Shown here in pieces: positions 25,363-36,272 of a DNA stretch of 64,000 nucleotides. This DNA comes from Stenotrophomonas indicatrix. Lineage in GTDB: Bacteria > Pseudomonadota > Gammaproteobacteria > Xanthomonadales > Xanthomonadaceae. Each line of letters starts with the position of its first letter. Position 1 is the stretch's first letter. The position numbers and the translations under genes were made by a program. The stretch is from the NCBI GenBank assembly GCA_041545745.1, contig CP168152.1, positions 680,001 to 744,000 on the forward strand, read 5' to 3'. The notes beneath the pieces are model-generated. The model was not told where the DNA came from. It saw nothing but the letters and a program-made list of their open reading frames with translations, and made no database searches.

Positions 25363-26181
25363 ATGAGTGTCCCAACCCTGTATGTCGTCGCCACGCCGAT
25401 CGGCAACCTGGCCGATCTGAGCCCGCGCGCGCAGGAAGTGCTGCGTTCGGTGGCGGCCATCTGCGCCGAGGACACCCGCCGCAGCGGCCAGCTGCTGTCC
25501 CATTTCGGCATCCAGCAGCCGCTGGTGGCCCTGCACGAGCACAACGAAGAGGCGCTGGCCCAGCGCCTGGTGGCGCGCCTGCAGGCGGGTGAGTCGCTGG
25601 CGCTGGTCAGCGATGCCGGCACCCCGCTGGTGAGCGATCCGGGCTTCCGCCTGGTGCGTGCCGCGCGCGCAGCCGGCATCAAGGTCAGCCCGATTCCCGG
25701 CGCGTGCGCGGCCATCGCCGCGCTGAGCGTGGCCGGTCTGCCCAGCGACCGCTTCACCTTCGAGGGCTTCCTGCCGGCCAAGGCCAGCGGTCGCCGTGAT
25801 CGCCTGCAGGCGCTGGCCGGCGAAGTGCGCACGATGGTGTTCTACGAATCCTCGCACCGCATTACCGAATCCCTGGCCGACATGGCGGCGATCTTTGGCG
25901 GCGAGCGCCCGGCCGTGCTGGCGCGCGAGCTGACCAAGCTGTTCGAGACCGTGCTGGATGGCGACCTGGCCGGGCTGCTGGCGCAGGTGGAAGCCGATGA
26001 CAACCAGCGCAAGGGCGAGTTCGTGGTGATGGTGCAGGGCGCTGGCGATGATGCCGAGGCGCAGCTGGCCCATGGCCGCCAGGTCTACGCCAAGCTGAGC
26101 GAGCACCTGCCGCCATCGACCGCGGCCAAGCTGGCGGCCGAAATGACCGGTGCGCCGCGCAAGGCGTTGTACGGCAGTTGA
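25363..26181 (+). CDS. rsmI: 16S rRNA 2'-O-ribose C1402 methyltransferase RsmI
   Basis: A SAM-dependent tetrapyrrole-methylase-fold enzyme that methylates the 2'-OH of C1402 in 16S rRNA. The ATG at 25363 is chosen (272 residues); an in-frame GTG at 25348 is the alternative. Motifs in order are [47 protein letters not shown] and [17 protein letters not shown], then FYESSHR. It is divergent from lpoA and followed by a tract of GTAG repeats and rnpB. Confidence 0.95.
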   Translation: MSVPTLYVVATPIGNLADLSPRAQEVLRSVAAICAEDTRRSGQLLSHFGIQQPLVALHEHNEEALAQRLVARLQAGESLALVSDAGTPLVSDPGFRLVRAARAAGIKVSPIPGACAAIAALSVAGLPSDRFTFEGFLPAKASGRRDRLQALAGEVRTMVFYESSHRITESLADMAAIFGGERPAVLARELTKLFETVLDGDLAGLLAQVEADDNQRKGEFVVMVQGAGDDAEAQLAHGRQVYAKLSEHLPPSTAAKLAAEMTGAPRKALYGS

Positions 26182-26199
26182 TCGGGGCTGGGTGAATCG

Positions 26200-26320
26200 C
26201 AGCCACGCAGGGCGTGGCTCTACTGCAGTAGATCCACGCCATTGCGTGTGCACGGTAGATCCACGCCATGCGTGGATGAAGAATCCCCGATGTGCAGTAG
26301 ATCCACGCCATGCGTGGATG
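26200..26320. repeat. Cluster of four GTAG (SMAG) elements
   Basis: One inverted copy (AGCCACGCAGGGCGTGGCTC, 26201-26223) is followed by direct copies starting GTAGATCCACGCC at 26228, 26255 and 26297. Each of the last two is a complete palindrome ending GCGTGGAT. The cluster lies between rsmI and the rnpB promoter. Confidence 0.88.
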
Positions 26321-26368
26321 GATGAACCGCGCGCCGTAATCAACCCGACAGGGCAGGCGCGCGTGCGG

Positions 26369-26374
26369 TAGAAT
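26369..26374 (+). promoter_or_regulatory. -10 box of the rnpB promoter
   Basis: TAGAAT ends seven bases before the first base of the RNase P RNA P1 stem, the right place for a -10. The -35 is not clear. Confidence 0.6.
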
Positions 26375-26380
26375 GCGCGC

Positions 26381-26734
26381 GGCGGAGTCGGCCAGACAGT
26401 CGCGTCATCCCTTCGGGGGTGCCGAGGAAAGTCCGGGCTCCATAGGGCAAGGTGCCAGGTAACGCCTGGGCGGCGCAAGCCGACGGAAAGTGCAACAGAA
26501 AGATACCGCCTACGTCTTCTTCGGAAGGCCGGTAAGGGTGAAATGGTGCGGTAAGAGCGCACCGCGAGTCTGGCAACAGACCGGTACGGCAAACCCCACC
26601 TGGAGCAAGACCAAATAGGGATCCTTTGGCGCGGCCCGCGTTGGATCCGGGTAGGTTGCTTGAGCGTTGCGGCGACGTAACGCCTAGAGGAATGACTGTC
26701 CACGACAGAACCCGGCTTATCGGCCGGCTCCGCC
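26381..26734 (+). ncRNA. rnpB: RNase P RNA, bacterial class A
   Basis: The catalytic RNA that removes 5' leaders of pre-tRNAs. The ends pair as P1 (GGCGGAGTCGGCC with GGCCGGCTCCGCC, one G-U pair). The conserved core elements GAGGAAAGTCCGGGCTCC near the 5' side, ACAGAAAGATACCGCC and GGTAAGGGTGAAA in the middle, and ACAGAACCCGGCTTA near the 3' end are all present. The length of about 354 is normal. It stands alone with its own promoter, between repeat clusters. Confidence 0.97.
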
Positions 26735-26750
26735 CCTTCATTCCATCCAC

Positions 26751-26852
26751 GTGGATCCACGCATAGCGTGGATCTGGTAGTGCCGGCCGCTGGCCGGCAG
26801 CCGCGTGACCCGTCCGAGGATCCAGAGGTTGCCGGCCAGCGGCCGGCACTAC
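26751..26852. repeat. GTGGATCC palindrome and SMAG/REP dimer after rnpB
   Basis: GTGGATCCACGCATAGCGTGG (26751) is followed by a GTAGTGCCGGCCGC...GCGGCCGGCACTAC dimer (26777-26852), as at 2502 and 61126. No T-rich terminator is seen after rnpB, so these hairpins may act instead. Confidence 0.88.
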
Positions 26853-26869
26853 CCGGATGATGTCCTGCC

Positions 26870-27349
26870 TCAGCCCGGCTTCCGGTACTGCCCGGCGGAA
26901 ATGAACTGCGAGAAGCGCTCGCACCACACCACCACGGTGGTGAACTCATCCACGTCCACGTTGGCCGGCACATCCACCAGGAAGCGGTTGAAGGTCTTGA
27001 CCTCGCCGATTCGCTGGGCCTTGTCCTTGATCTTCAGGAAGTCGGCCTTGTTGTCGACGAAGTCGTGGACCAGGTACACCTTGTAGTCCGGGCCCGGGCC
27101 CATCTTGCCGTCGAAGGCGACCTGACGGGCGCTGACGCTGACCTTGCCTTCGGCCCAATGCACCGCGTCACTGCCTTTGAGGTCGCGACGGAAGGTGGTG
27201 CGGTAGGTGGCGTCGGCCATTGCGGTCTGCACCTGCTCGACCGGCGGATCGTCGGGGGCGATCAGGATGGGCAGGAGATACACGCCCAGGCCGAAGCCGA
27301 GGCCAAGGGTGAGTACGTGGGTGGTGAGCAGGATGAGGATGCGGCGCAT
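26870..27349 (-). CDS. Membrane-anchored DM13-domain protein
   Basis: A 159-residue protein starting at 27349 after a perfect AAGGAGG site. An N-terminal membrane anchor (ILILLTTHVLTLGLGFGLGV) is followed by a DM13 domain: GSDAVHWAEGKVSV, GPGPDYKVYLVHDF, VDVDEFTTVVVWCERFSQFI. DM13 domains have been suggested to act in redox reactions through the near-invariant cysteine, which is present here in VVWCERF. The true role is unknown. It probably faces the periplasm. Confidence 0.88.
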   Translation of the reverse strand: MRRILILLTTHVLTLGLGFGLGVYLLPILIAPDDPPVEQVQTAMADATYRTTFRRDLKGSDAVHWAEGKVSVSARQVAFDGKMGPGPDYKVYLVHDFVDNKADFLKIKDKAQRIGEVKTFNRFLVDVPANVDVDEFTTVVVWCERFSQFISAGQYRKPG

Positions 27350-27585
27350 GGGGCCTCCTTGTGGGTGTGGATCGCGCGGCATGGCGCCGGGCAGGACCAC
27401 CTTGGGAGGCTGGGGGCGACATTTATAGACACAGTGCCGAAGGCGAAAAGGGCACAGCGGGGCGCCTGTGGTGCTGCAGCCCTTGTGGCAGAGGCGGGTA
27501 CTGGTCGCGCCCGGAAGCTGAATGACGTGCTTGGCCTGTCCCGTCGACGGCCCATTTGATGGAAAACACGACGCGCCGGGCGCCG

Positions 27586-27661
27586 GTAGTGCCGGCCGCT
27601 GGCCGGCAGGCGCGTGACCTGCCCGTAGATGCAGAGGTTGCCGGCCAGCGGCCGGCACTAC
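27586..27661. repeat. SMAG/REP dimer
   Basis: GTAGTGCCGGCCGCTGGCC runs to GGCCAGCGGCCGGCACTAC, the same dimer as at 2502, 26777 and 61126, just beyond the NRDE gene stop. The rest of the 320-base gap from 27350 shows no gene that I can support. Confidence 0.9.
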
Positions 27662-27669
27662 CCTTCCAG

Positions 27670-28446
27670 TCAGAAAATGACGTGACTCTGTCCGCTGGGT
27701 ACACCCTGCGGCCCAAAGCGGCGCTCGTGGATTTCGCCATGGCCGTCCGCGTCAATCAGCAGCACGGTGCTGGCGCGGGTGCCGTAATCGTCGCCGCGGA
27801 TGAAGGCGGGGCTGAGCCAGCGTTCGCGTTCCAGGCCGATGCCGGTATCGGGCAGGTCGCTGTCGGCCGGGCGATGTTCGTCGGCCAGGGCGGTCCACAG
27901 CGGGGTCAGATCCCTTTCCCCTTGGGAAAGGGATCTGACCCCGTCCTGTTCCAGCCAAGCGGAAAGCGCGTCCATCAACCGCTGGGTCTTTGGCCAGGGC
28001 GCGTCGATGGCGCCGTTGGACATGCCATGTACCCCCGGGCCAAGCGTCTGTCGCTCAGCCGGGTGGTTGCCCAGGTATTCCAGGCTGTGGCCATCGGCCA
28101 GCAGCAGGTTGAACGGGGCGTAGGCCGCGGCGATTCCGGCCAGACGTTCTATATGCGTACCCGCCGTATCGCGGCCACGCAGGTAGTCGGCCACCAGGGC
28201 ACCACGAGATGGCCCGGTCTGGGACGCCTGCGGATCGCGCACGTTGGTCACCACCGCCATCCGGCCGCCGGCACCGACGCCGGCCCAGCTGCCGCCGGAG
28301 CGCAGGTCGCGCCCGCCGATGACGGACGTCTCATCCTGCCAGGGGGCCAGGGCCGCGGTCGGGCGGGCGTGGAACTCATCACGGTTGCCGGCCATGACCA
28401 ACCGCCAGCGCGGGTGGTGCAGCCAGCCAAGAGCAAGCAGGCACAT
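27670..28446 (-). CDS. NRDE/TANGO2 family protein
   Basis: A 258-residue protein starting MCLLALGW at 28446. The N-terminal Cys2 and the name-giving NRDEFHARPTAAL segment identify the NRDE family, related in fold to Ntn hydrolases; TANGO2 members have been linked to haem handling, without proof for this protein. Further family motifs are GGRDLRSGGSWAGVG, NVRDP and HGMSNG. Between residues of about 165 and 180 the frame passes through a complete 43-base palindromic repeat. The upstream frame extension to 28695 is a shadow. Confidence 0.9.
   Translation of the reverse strand: MCLLALGWLHHPRWRLVMAGNRDEFHARPTAALAPWQDETSVIGGRDLRSGGSWAGVGAGGRMAVVTNVRDPQASQTGPSRGALVADYLRGRDTAGTHIERLAGIAAAYAPFNLLLADGHSLEYLGNHPAERQTLGPGVHGMSNGAIDAPWPKTQRLMDALSAWLEQDGVRSLSQGERDLTPLWTALADEHRPADSDLPDTGIGLERERWLSPAFIRGDDYGTRASTVLLIDADGHGEIHERRFGPQGVPSGQSHVIF
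27901..27943. repeat. GGGGTC...GACCCC palindrome inside the NRDE gene
   Basis: CGGGGTCAGATCCCTTTCCC and its perfect inverse arm flank a three-base loop. It belongs to the family also seen at 21051, 47347, 51350, 51399 and 56863, but here it is within a coding region. Confidence 0.9.
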
Positions 28447-28582
28447 GGGGTCATTGTGCCCGGTTTGCGCAGAGCGGCGTCGCTTCCGGGCCGTCCTGGA
28501 TGAATGCGCAGGCCATGTTTCACGCGGCCTCCACACCCCTGAACTTCCGTTCAATCTCAAAAATTGAGACGGATCAGCAACT

Positions 28583-28591
28583 TGTGGATAA
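28583..28591 (-). promoter_or_regulatory. Consensus DnaA box upstream of the dcw cluster
   Basis: TGTGGATAA is the exact complement of TTATCCACA. It lies about 80 bases before the mraZ promoter in an AT-richer stretch. A TCTCAAAAATTGAGA palindrome (28554-28568) is next to it. Confidence 0.55.
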
Positions 28592-28661
28592 ACCTTGAAC
28601 AACTCTCTAAACATTGGCGCAAACCATTGATGCGGCTGGCGATTTCCCTGCTGAAAAGTTG

Positions 28662-28732
28662 TTGACAACCCTTGGGCCGCTGCTAAGGTGGGCATCAGAG
28701 GGAAATCCGGGTGTTTTGTGGATTTTCGTGGT
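28662..28732 (+). promoter_or_regulatory. mraZ promoter with five MraZ-type boxes
   Basis: TTGACA (28662-28667) and TAAGGT (28684-28689) form a good promoter with 16-base spacing. From 28688 five pentamers follow at exact 10-base steps: GTGGG, GAGGG, CGGGT, GTGGA, GTGGT (28688, 28698, 28708, 28718, 28728). MraZ is known to bind such TGGG-like direct repeats in other bacteria, so autoregulation of the cluster is expected. Confidence 0.8.
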
Positions 28733-28770
28733 TCAATGTTTCACCGGGCGAAGGATAAGGTGCAGGCGTC

Positions 28771-29217
28771 GTGTTCCAGGGCGAGACGGCCATCACAGTT
28801 GACGACAAAGGACGCATGGCGGTTCCCACCGCTCATCGCGACCTCGTTGCGCGCGTCAGCAACAACCGTCTCGTATTGACCTACAACCCCTTCGAGTCCG
28901 GCTGCCTGTGGCTGTATGCCGAGTCGGAATGGGAGCGGGTACGCGACGACGTCATGTCCAAACCCAACACACAGCGCGTCGTACGTCTGCTGCAGCAGAA
29001 GCTGGTCGGTTCAGCCGCCCACCTGGAGCTGGACGGCAACGGTCGCATCAGCATTCCCGCCAGCCACCGCGGTGCGGTGGGCATTGAGAAGAAGGCGGTA
29101 TTGCTCGGTATGGGCGACAAATTCGAATTGTGGAGCGAGCAGGCGCATCGGGCCCTGATCCAGCAGACGTTGTCTGACGAGGATCTGGGTGATGGGTTGC
29201 TCGACCTGAAGTTGTGA
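28771..29217 (+). CDS. mraZ: Transcriptional regulator MraZ
   Basis: A 148-residue DNA-binding protein of two SpoVT/AbrB-like repeats that forms a ring and regulates the dcw operon. The start is a GTG at 28771 giving [19 protein letters not shown], the family N-terminus. The second repeat has [19 protein letters not shown]. It is the first gene of the cluster, and its stop overlaps the rsmH GTG (GTGA). Confidence 0.96.
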   Translation: MFQGETAITVDDKGRMAVPTAHRDLVARVSNNRLVLTYNPFESGCLWLYAESEWERVRDDVMSKPNTQRVVRLLQQKLVGSAAHLELDGNGRISIPASHRGAVGIEKKAVLLGMGDKFELWSEQAHRALIQQTLSDEDLGDGLLDLKL

Positions 29218-30200
29218 GCCGGGGTGCCCGGGTGCGCCCAGAAGCGCAGACCGGTCACCTTCCGGTGTCGCAGTCGCCGGCGGTGCATCTGCCGGTCCTG
29301 TACACCCAGGTCCTGGAAGGCCTGAGGGTGATCGAAAACGGACGTTATCTGGATGGCACGTTCGGTCGTGGCGGTCATGCACGTGGCGTGCTCACCCAGC
29401 TCGGTCCCGAGGGACGCCTGCTGGTCATGGACAAGGATCCGGAAGCCATTGCCGTTGCCGAGCGCGATTTCGCGCCGGACCCGCGTGTCTCGATCTTCCG
29501 TGGCAGCTTCGCCCAGCTGCTGCAGTGGAACGAGACCGCCGAAGGCCTGGATGGCGTGCTGTTCGATCTTGGCGTGTCCTCGCCGCAGCTGGATGTCGCC
29601 GAGCGTGGTTTCAGCTTCGGCAAGGACGGCCCGCTGGACATGCGCATGGACCCGGACAGTGGCGAAAGCGCTGCGCAGTGGATCAACCGCGTGGAAGATC
29701 GTGAGATCGCCGACGTGCTGTGGACCTACGGCGAAGAGCGGCAGAGCCGGCGCATCGCCCGCGCCATCGTGGCCCGCCGTGAGAAGCAGCCGTTCACCCG
29801 CACCGCCGAACTGGCCGAGCTGATCGCCTCGGTGATGCCGCGTGGGAAAGACAAGATCCATCCGGCCACGCGCAGCTTCCAGGCCATCCGCATCCACATC
29901 AACCGCGAACTGGCCGACCTCGAAGCCGGCCTGGATGCGGCGGTGGAGCGCCTGAAGCCCGGTGGCCGGCTGGCGGTGATCAGCTTCCACTCGCTGGAAG
30001 ACCGCATCGTCAAGCAGTACATGAACCGCCTGGCCAAGGCGCCGCCGGCCAACCGCCGGCTGCCCGAGGCGCAGGTGTTCGTGCCGACGCTGGACCTGAT
30101 TGGTGGCGCCATCAAGGCCACCGACGAAGAGCTGGCGACGAACCCGCGCGCCCGCAGCGCCGTGCTGCGTGTCGCCCAGAAGCGGGAGGCCGATGCATGA
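29214..30200 (+). CDS. rsmH: 16S rRNA m4C1402 methyltransferase RsmH
   Basis: A 328-residue SAM-dependent enzyme that N4-methylates C1402 of 16S rRNA, the same nucleotide modified on its ribose by RsmI. The GTG start overlaps the mraZ stop. Motifs are [26 protein letters not shown] (SAM site), [28 protein letters not shown] and [19 protein letters not shown]. The TGA overlaps the ftsL ATG. Confidence 0.96.
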   Translation: MSRGARVRPEAQTGHLPVSQSPAVHLPVLYTQVLEGLRVIENGRYLDGTFGRGGHARGVLTQLGPEGRLLVMDKDPEAIAVAERDFAPDPRVSIFRGSFAQLLQWNETAEGLDGVLFDLGVSSPQLDVAERGFSFGKDGPLDMRMDPDSGESAAQWINRVEDREIADVLWTYGEERQSRRIARAIVARREKQPFTRTAELAELIASVMPRGKDKIHPATRSFQAIRIHINRELADLEAGLDAAVERLKPGGRLAVISFHSLEDRIVKQYMNRLAKAPPANRRLPEAQVFVPTLDLIGGAIKATDEELATNPRARSAVLRVAQKREADA

Positions 30201-30460
30201 GCCGGCTGCTGCTGATCATCCTGTTGGCCTGCACCGTGGCCTCGGCGATCGGCGTCGTGTTCGTGCGTCACCGTCACCGGCAGACGTTCATCGAGCTGTC
30301 GCGCGCCGAGCGTGCGCGTGATGACCTGAACATCGAGTTCGGCCGCCTGCAGCTGGAGCAGGCGACCCTGGCCGAAGCCAACCGCGTGGACAGCATCGCC
30401 CGCGAAAAGCTCGGCATGAAGTTCCCCGAGGCCGCCGACGTCGTGGTGGTGCGCCCATGA
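30197..30460 (+). CDS. ftsL: Cell division protein FtsL
   Basis: An 87-residue bitopic membrane protein with one N-terminal transmembrane segment ([20 protein letters not shown]) and a periplasmic coiled coil ([20 protein letters not shown]), ending in the EKLGMKFPE signature. It joins FtsB and FtsQ to activate FtsWI at the septum. It overlaps its neighbours by 4 bases on each side. Confidence 0.93.
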   Translation: MSRLLLIILLACTVASAIGVVFVRHRHRQTFIELSRAERARDDLNIEFGRLQLEQATLAEANRVDSIAREKLGMKFPEAADVVVVRP

Positions 30461-32301
30461 GCAAGACCGGCCGCAACCGTCCCCGCAACGCCTTCAACCT
30501 GCGCCAGCGCCTGCGCTGGGTGGCCCTGGCGCTTGGTCTGTGCTCGGTGTCGCTGGTCGGTCGTGCCGCCTACGTGCAGATCATCAACAGCGACTTCTAC
30601 CAGCGCCAGGGTGAAGCACGTTACCTGCGCGAACTGCCGATCAAGACCTCGCGCGGCATGATCACCGACCGCAACGGCGAGCCGTTGGCCGTGTCCACGC
30701 CGGTCGCTTCGATCTGGGTCAACCCGCAGGACCTGCTGCGTTCGCCCGAGCGCATCCCCGAGCTGGCACAGGCGGTGGGCATGTCGGTGGACGAGCTGAG
30801 CAGCCGCCTGTCGCAGAAGTCGGACAAGGAATTCATGTACCTGCGTCGCCGGATCAATCCGGACGAGGCAGAGCGCGTGGTCGCCTTGAAGATTCCGGGC
30901 GTGGCCGCGCAGCGCGAGTTCCGCCGCTTCTACCCGCAGGGTGAGGCGATGGCGCACGTGCTGGGCTTCACCAACATCGATGACCGCGGCCAGGAAGGCC
31001 TGGAGCTGGCCTTCGACGAATGGCTGCGCGGCAAGCCCGGCGGCAAGCGGGTGATCCGCAACCGCAAGGGCGAGACGGTCGAGAGCGACCTGCTGCATGC
31101 GGCCGAGCCGGGCAAGGACCTGACCCTCAGCATCGACCGCCGCATCCAGTACCTGGCCTTCAAGGAACTGCGCAACGCGCTGGTGGCCAACAAGGCGGCC
31201 GGCGGCTCGATGGTGATCATGGACGTGACCACCGGCGAGATCCTGGCCATGGTCAACCTGCCGACCTACAACCCGAACTCGCTCAACGGCGCGGTGCCGG
31301 ACACGCGCCGCAATCGCGCGGTGACCGATCTGGTCGAGCCGGGCTCGACGATGAAGCCGCTGACCATCGCCACCGCGCTGCAGTCCGGGGTGGTGACCAA
31401 GGACACCATCATCGATACCAACCCGGGCTACATGCAGGTCGCCCGTTTCACCATCCGCGATGTGCCGCGCAACAACGGCGTGCTGAATGTCACCGGCGTG
31501 ATCACCCGCAGCTCCAACATCGGCGCGGCCAAGATCGCCGCGAAGATGCCCGACCAGGTGTTCTATGACGGCGTGCGCCGTTTCGGCTACGGCTCGGTGC
31601 CGCACAGTGGCTTCCCCGGCGAGTCCGGCGGCGTGGTGCGGCGTCCGGCCAACTGGGACGGCGCAACCAAGACCACCATGTCCTACGGCTATGGCCTGAA
31701 TGTCACGCCGCTGCAGATCGCCACCGCGTACTCGGCGCTGGCCAACGGCGGCAAGCTGATCGCACCGACGTTCGTGAAGGGCCAGCGCAACGAAGGCCAG
31801 CAGATCATCGACGAGAACGTCGCCAAGCAGGTGGTGGCGATGATGGAAACGGTGGTCACCCAGGGCGGCGCCAAGCAGGCGGCGGTGCTGGGCTATCGCG
31901 TGGCCGGCAAGACCGGCACCGCGCGCAAGACCGGCCCCGGTGGCTACGAGCGTGGTCACTACAACGCGCTGTTCGCCGGCGTGGTGCCGGCCACCAATCC
32001 GCGGTTTGCCACCGTCATCGTCATCAACGACCCGCAGGGCGGCAAGTTCTACGGCGGCCTGGTGTCGGCGCCGGTCTATCACAACGTGATGGAAGGCACG
32101 CTGCGCCTGATGGACGTGCCGCTGGACGACCTGCAGTCGTGGCTGGCTGCCCAGCAGTCCGGAAAGATCGGCCATTCGGCCTCGGTACTGCCGGTGCCAC
32201 CGGCGGAAGCTGCACTGCCGGCGGATGCCGCCGCTGAATTCGATGCCGCGCTGCCCAGCGCGCAATCCCATGTGCCACCCGCTACGGGAGGCACGCAATG
32301 A
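30457..32301 (+). CDS. ftsI: Septal peptidoglycan transpeptidase FtsI (PBP3)
   Basis: A 614-residue class B penicillin-binding protein. It has an N-terminal cytoplasmic stub and membrane anchor ([18 protein letters not shown]), a pedestal domain ([19 protein letters not shown]) and a transpeptidase domain with the active-site STMK near residue 306, SSN near 350 and KTGT near 485. It works with FtsW in septal wall synthesis and is a beta-lactam target. The C-terminal tail after residue 570 is Ala-Pro rich. It overlaps ftsL and murE by 4 bases. Confidence 0.96.
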   Translation: MSKTGRNRPRNAFNLRQRLRWVALALGLCSVSLVGRAAYVQIINSDFYQRQGEARYLRELPIKTSRGMITDRNGEPLAVSTPVASIWVNPQDLLRSPERIPELAQAVGMSVDELSSRLSQKSDKEFMYLRRRINPDEAERVVALKIPGVAAQREFRRFYPQGEAMAHVLGFTNIDDRGQEGLELAFDEWLRGKPGGKRVIRNRKGETVESDLLHAAEPGKDLTLSIDRRIQYLAFKELRNALVANKAAGGSMVIMDVTTGEILAMVNLPTYNPNSLNGAVPDTRRNRAVTDLVEPGSTMKPLTIATALQSGVVTKDTIIDTNPGYMQVARFTIRDVPRNNGVLNVTGVITRSSNIGAAKIAAKMPDQVFYDGVRRFGYGSVPHSGFPGESGGVVRRPANWDGATKTTMSYGYGLNVTPLQIATAYSALANGGKLIAPTFVKGQRNEGQQIIDENVAKQVVAMMETVVTQGGAKQAAVLGYRVAGKTGTARKTGPGGYERGHYNALFAGVVPATNPRFATVIVINDPQGGKFYGGLVSAPVYHNVMEGTLRLMDVPLDDLQSWLAAQQSGKIGHSASVLPVPPAEAALPADAAAEFDAALPSAQSHVPPATGGTQ

Positions 32302-33806
32302 GTCCTTCGATGTTGCTTTCGCAGTTGCTTCCGGACGTGGTCCTGGCGGGCCATGATCCCGTTCTGACCGGCCTGGTGCTGGACAGCCGTGCCGTGCGCC
32401 CCGGCAATGCCTTCGTCGCCATCGCCGGTTTCGGCGCGCATGGCCTGGGCTTTGTCGAGCAGGCGCGCGCAGCCGGTGCCGGCGCCATCCTGTTCGAAGC
32501 ACCGGCGCCCGTCGAACTGCCTGCACCGGCCGATGCCATCGCCGTGCCGGACCTGCGTGCGCGGCTGGGTGCGATGGCCGACCAGTTCCATGGTGCGCCT
32601 TCGCGGGCGATGACCATGGTTGGCGTGACCGGTACCAACGGCAAGACCTCCACCGTCCAGCTGCTGGCCCAGGCCTGGCATCTGCTCGGTACGCCCAGTG
32701 GCAGTATCGGCACGTTGGGCGCCGGACTTTATGGTGCGGTCGAGCCGACTGGCTTCACCACTCCGCTGGTGCTGCAGATGCATGCGCTGCTGGCACAGCT
32801 GCGCGACGACGGCGCGCGTGCGGTGGCGATGGAAGTCAGCTCGCATGCGCTGGACCAGGGCCGCGTGGACGCCGTGCACTACGACGTGGCGGTGTTCACC
32901 AATCTGACCCGCGATCACCTTGATTACCACGGCGACATGGCCAGCTACGGCGCTGCCAAGGCGCGGTTGTTCCATCGCCCGGGCCTGAAGGCGGCGGTCA
33001 TCAATCTTGACGATGCGTTCGGTCGCCAGCTGTTCGCCGGCCTGCCGGCGGGTGTGCAGGCGATCGGCCTGAGCTCGCGCGGTGCCGACGGTGCCAACGT
33101 GCGCGCCGAAGCACTGCAACTGGATGGCCGCGGCATCGGTTTCGCGCTGATCATCGACGGCCAGCGCGCTGCGGTGCAGTCGCCGCTGCTGGGCCGCTTC
33201 AACGTGGACAACCTGCTGGCCGTTGCCGGCAGCCTGCATGCGCTGGGGCATCCGCTGCCGCGCATCGCCGAGGTGCTGTCGGCACTGCAGCCGATCCGTG
33301 GCCGCATGAACCGCCTGGGCGGCGAAGACGGCCTGCCGACCGTGGTGGTCGACTACGCACACACCCCCGACGCGCTGGAACAGGCGCTGGACAGCCTGCA
33401 CGGCCACCTGCAGGGCACGCTGTTCTGTGTGTTCGGCTGCGGTGGCGAGCGCGATACCGGCAAGCGTCCGCAGATGGCTGCGATTGCCGAACGCCTGGCC
33501 AACCAGGTCATCGTCACCGACGACAACCCGCGTGGCGAAGATGGCGACGTGATCGTGGCCGACATCCTGGCCGGATTTGCTGATGCCTCGGCCGTGACCG
33601 TGCAGCGCAATCGCGCGCGCGCGATCGGCCTGGCGGTGAAGCGCGCCGGTGCCGGCGACATCGTCCTCATCGCCGGCAAGGGCCACGAGCCGTACCAGGA
33701 AGTGAATGGCGTGCGCCATGACTTCGACGACACCGAAGTGGCAGCGGCTGCACTGGCTGCCAAGGCCGGTGTTCTAGCAGCCCAGGCTGGGGAGGGCGCC
33801 GCATGA
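32298..33806 (+). CDS. murE: UDP-MurNAc-tripeptide ligase (meso-diaminopimelate adding)
   Basis: A 502-residue cytoplasmic Mur ligase that adds the third stem-peptide residue. The ATP loop [15 protein letters not shown] is near residue 112. The meso-DAP selectivity motif DNPR occurs in [12 protein letters not shown] near residue 410, and [13 protein letters not shown] marks the C-terminal domain. It is coupled to ftsI and murF by 4-base overlaps. In this lineage its acceptor would come from a MurD-type ligase encoded elsewhere. Confidence 0.96.
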   Translation: MSPSMLLSQLLPDVVLAGHDPVLTGLVLDSRAVRPGNAFVAIAGFGAHGLGFVEQARAAGAGAILFEAPAPVELPAPADAIAVPDLRARLGAMADQFHGAPSRAMTMVGVTGTNGKTSTVQLLAQAWHLLGTPSGSIGTLGAGLYGAVEPTGFTTPLVLQMHALLAQLRDDGARAVAMEVSSHALDQGRVDAVHYDVAVFTNLTRDHLDYHGDMASYGAAKARLFHRPGLKAAVINLDDAFGRQLFAGLPAGVQAIGLSSRGADGANVRAEALQLDGRGIGFALIIDGQRAAVQSPLLGRFNVDNLLAVAGSLHALGHPLPRIAEVLSALQPIRGRMNRLGGEDGLPTVVVDYAHTPDALEQALDSLHGHLQGTLFCVFGCGGERDTGKRPQMAAIAERLANQVIVTDDNPRGEDGDVIVADILAGFADASAVTVQRNRARAIGLAVKRAGAGDIVLIAGKGHEPYQEVNGVRHDFDDTEVAAAALAAKAGVLAAQAGEGAA

Positions 33807-35186
33807 AGCGCACCCTGCTTTCGCTGATCGCCCACTGGGCCGGTGGCGAAATCCACGGCGACGACGTGGCCATCGACGCCATCAGCAACGATACCCGCAG
33901 CCTTGGCCCGGGCAGCCTGTACGTGGCGCTGCGTGGCGAACGCTTCGACGGCCATGACTTCGCCGCTGACGCGCAGGCACGTGGCGCCAGCGCGTTGCTG
34001 GTCGAGCGCCTGCTGCCGCTGGACCTGCCGCAGGTACTGGTGGCCGACAGCGAGCGCGCACTGGCGAAGATCGCCGCTGGCATGCAGCGCGACCGTGCGA
34101 CCGAACTGTTCGCCATCACCGGCAGCAACGGCAAGACCAGCGTGAAGAGTCTGCTGCTGGCGATCCTGCAGCAGGTGGCCCAGCACGCACACAAGGTGGT
34201 CTACGCCAACCCGGGCAACCGCAACAACGAGATCGGCCTGCCGCTGGCAGTGATCGACGCACCGGAAGATGCCGACTACGCCGTTTACGAGATGGGTGCT
34301 GGCAAGCCGGGCGATATTGCCTACCTGACCGACGTCGCGCGCCCGCGCTATGCCCTGGTCAACAACATCGCGCCGGCCCACCTGGAGCGGATGGGCAGCC
34401 TGCTCGGCGTTGCCGTGACCAAGGGGGCGATCTACGCCGCACTGCCGGCCGATGGCGTGGCGGTGATCAATGTCGACGACGCTTACGGGCGCTGGTTCGA
34501 ACAGCATTTCATCGGTACCCCGGCACGTTGCCGGGTGCTGCGCTATGGCTTGGAACACACGGCCGACGTCACCGCGCGCGACATCCGCGCCGGTGCGCAG
34601 GGCAGCCGCTTCACGCTGGTCACGCCGATGGGCGAGGCGGGCGTGGTGCTGGGCCTGCCGGGCCGCCACAACATCAGCAATGCATTGGCCGCCGCCAGCC
34701 TGGCGCTTGCCGCTGGCATCGAGCTGTCACTGGTGGCCACCGGCCTGGCCGAAGCGCAGCCGGTGCCGGGCCGCCAGATCGCCCATCAGCTGCACAACGG
34801 CGCGGTGCTGGTGGACGACAGCTACAACGCCAACCCCGGTTCGCTGGCCGCCGCCATCGATGCGCTGGCGGCTGCACCGGAAGAGGGCTGGCTGGTGCTG
34901 GGCGACATGCGCGAGCTGGGTCCCGATGCCGAGGCACTGCATGCACAGGCGGGCATCCGCGCGCGTGCCGCCGGCCTCAAGCGCCTGTATGCACTGGGCC
35001 CGCTCAGTGCCGCCGCCGCCGCCGCGTTTGGCGAGGGCGGACGCCATTTCACCACCCATGACGCGCTGTCGCAGGCGCTGAAGGACGAGCTGCACGCCGG
35101 CGTGCGCTGCCTGGTCAAGGGCTCCCGTGGCAGCGCCATGGACACGATTGTCAAAGCGCTGCTGGCGCAAGGAGAGGAATCCCCGC

Positions 35187-35197
<11 letters not shown>
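33803..35197 (+). CDS. murF: UDP-MurNAc-pentapeptide synthetase (D-Ala-D-Ala adding)
   Basis: A 464-residue Mur ligase that attaches D-Ala-D-Ala, the product of Ddl, to the tripeptide. The ATP loop [16 protein letters not shown] is near residue 107, [15 protein letters not shown] near 137 and [17 protein letters not shown] near 338, all family signatures. It overlaps murE by 4 and mraY by 11 bases. Confidence 0.96.

Positions 35198-36271
<1,074 letters not shown>

Positions 36272-36272
<1 letters not shown>

Noticed and set aside
26200..26320. Possible small CRISPR array
   Set aside because: The units are palindromic GTAG elements with irregular spacing and one inverted copy, and no cas genes are near.
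27350..27585. Upstream extension of the DM13 protein and plus-strand ORFs
   Set aside because: The AAGGAGG site fixes the start at 27349, and the plus-strand frames lack motifs and ribosome sites.
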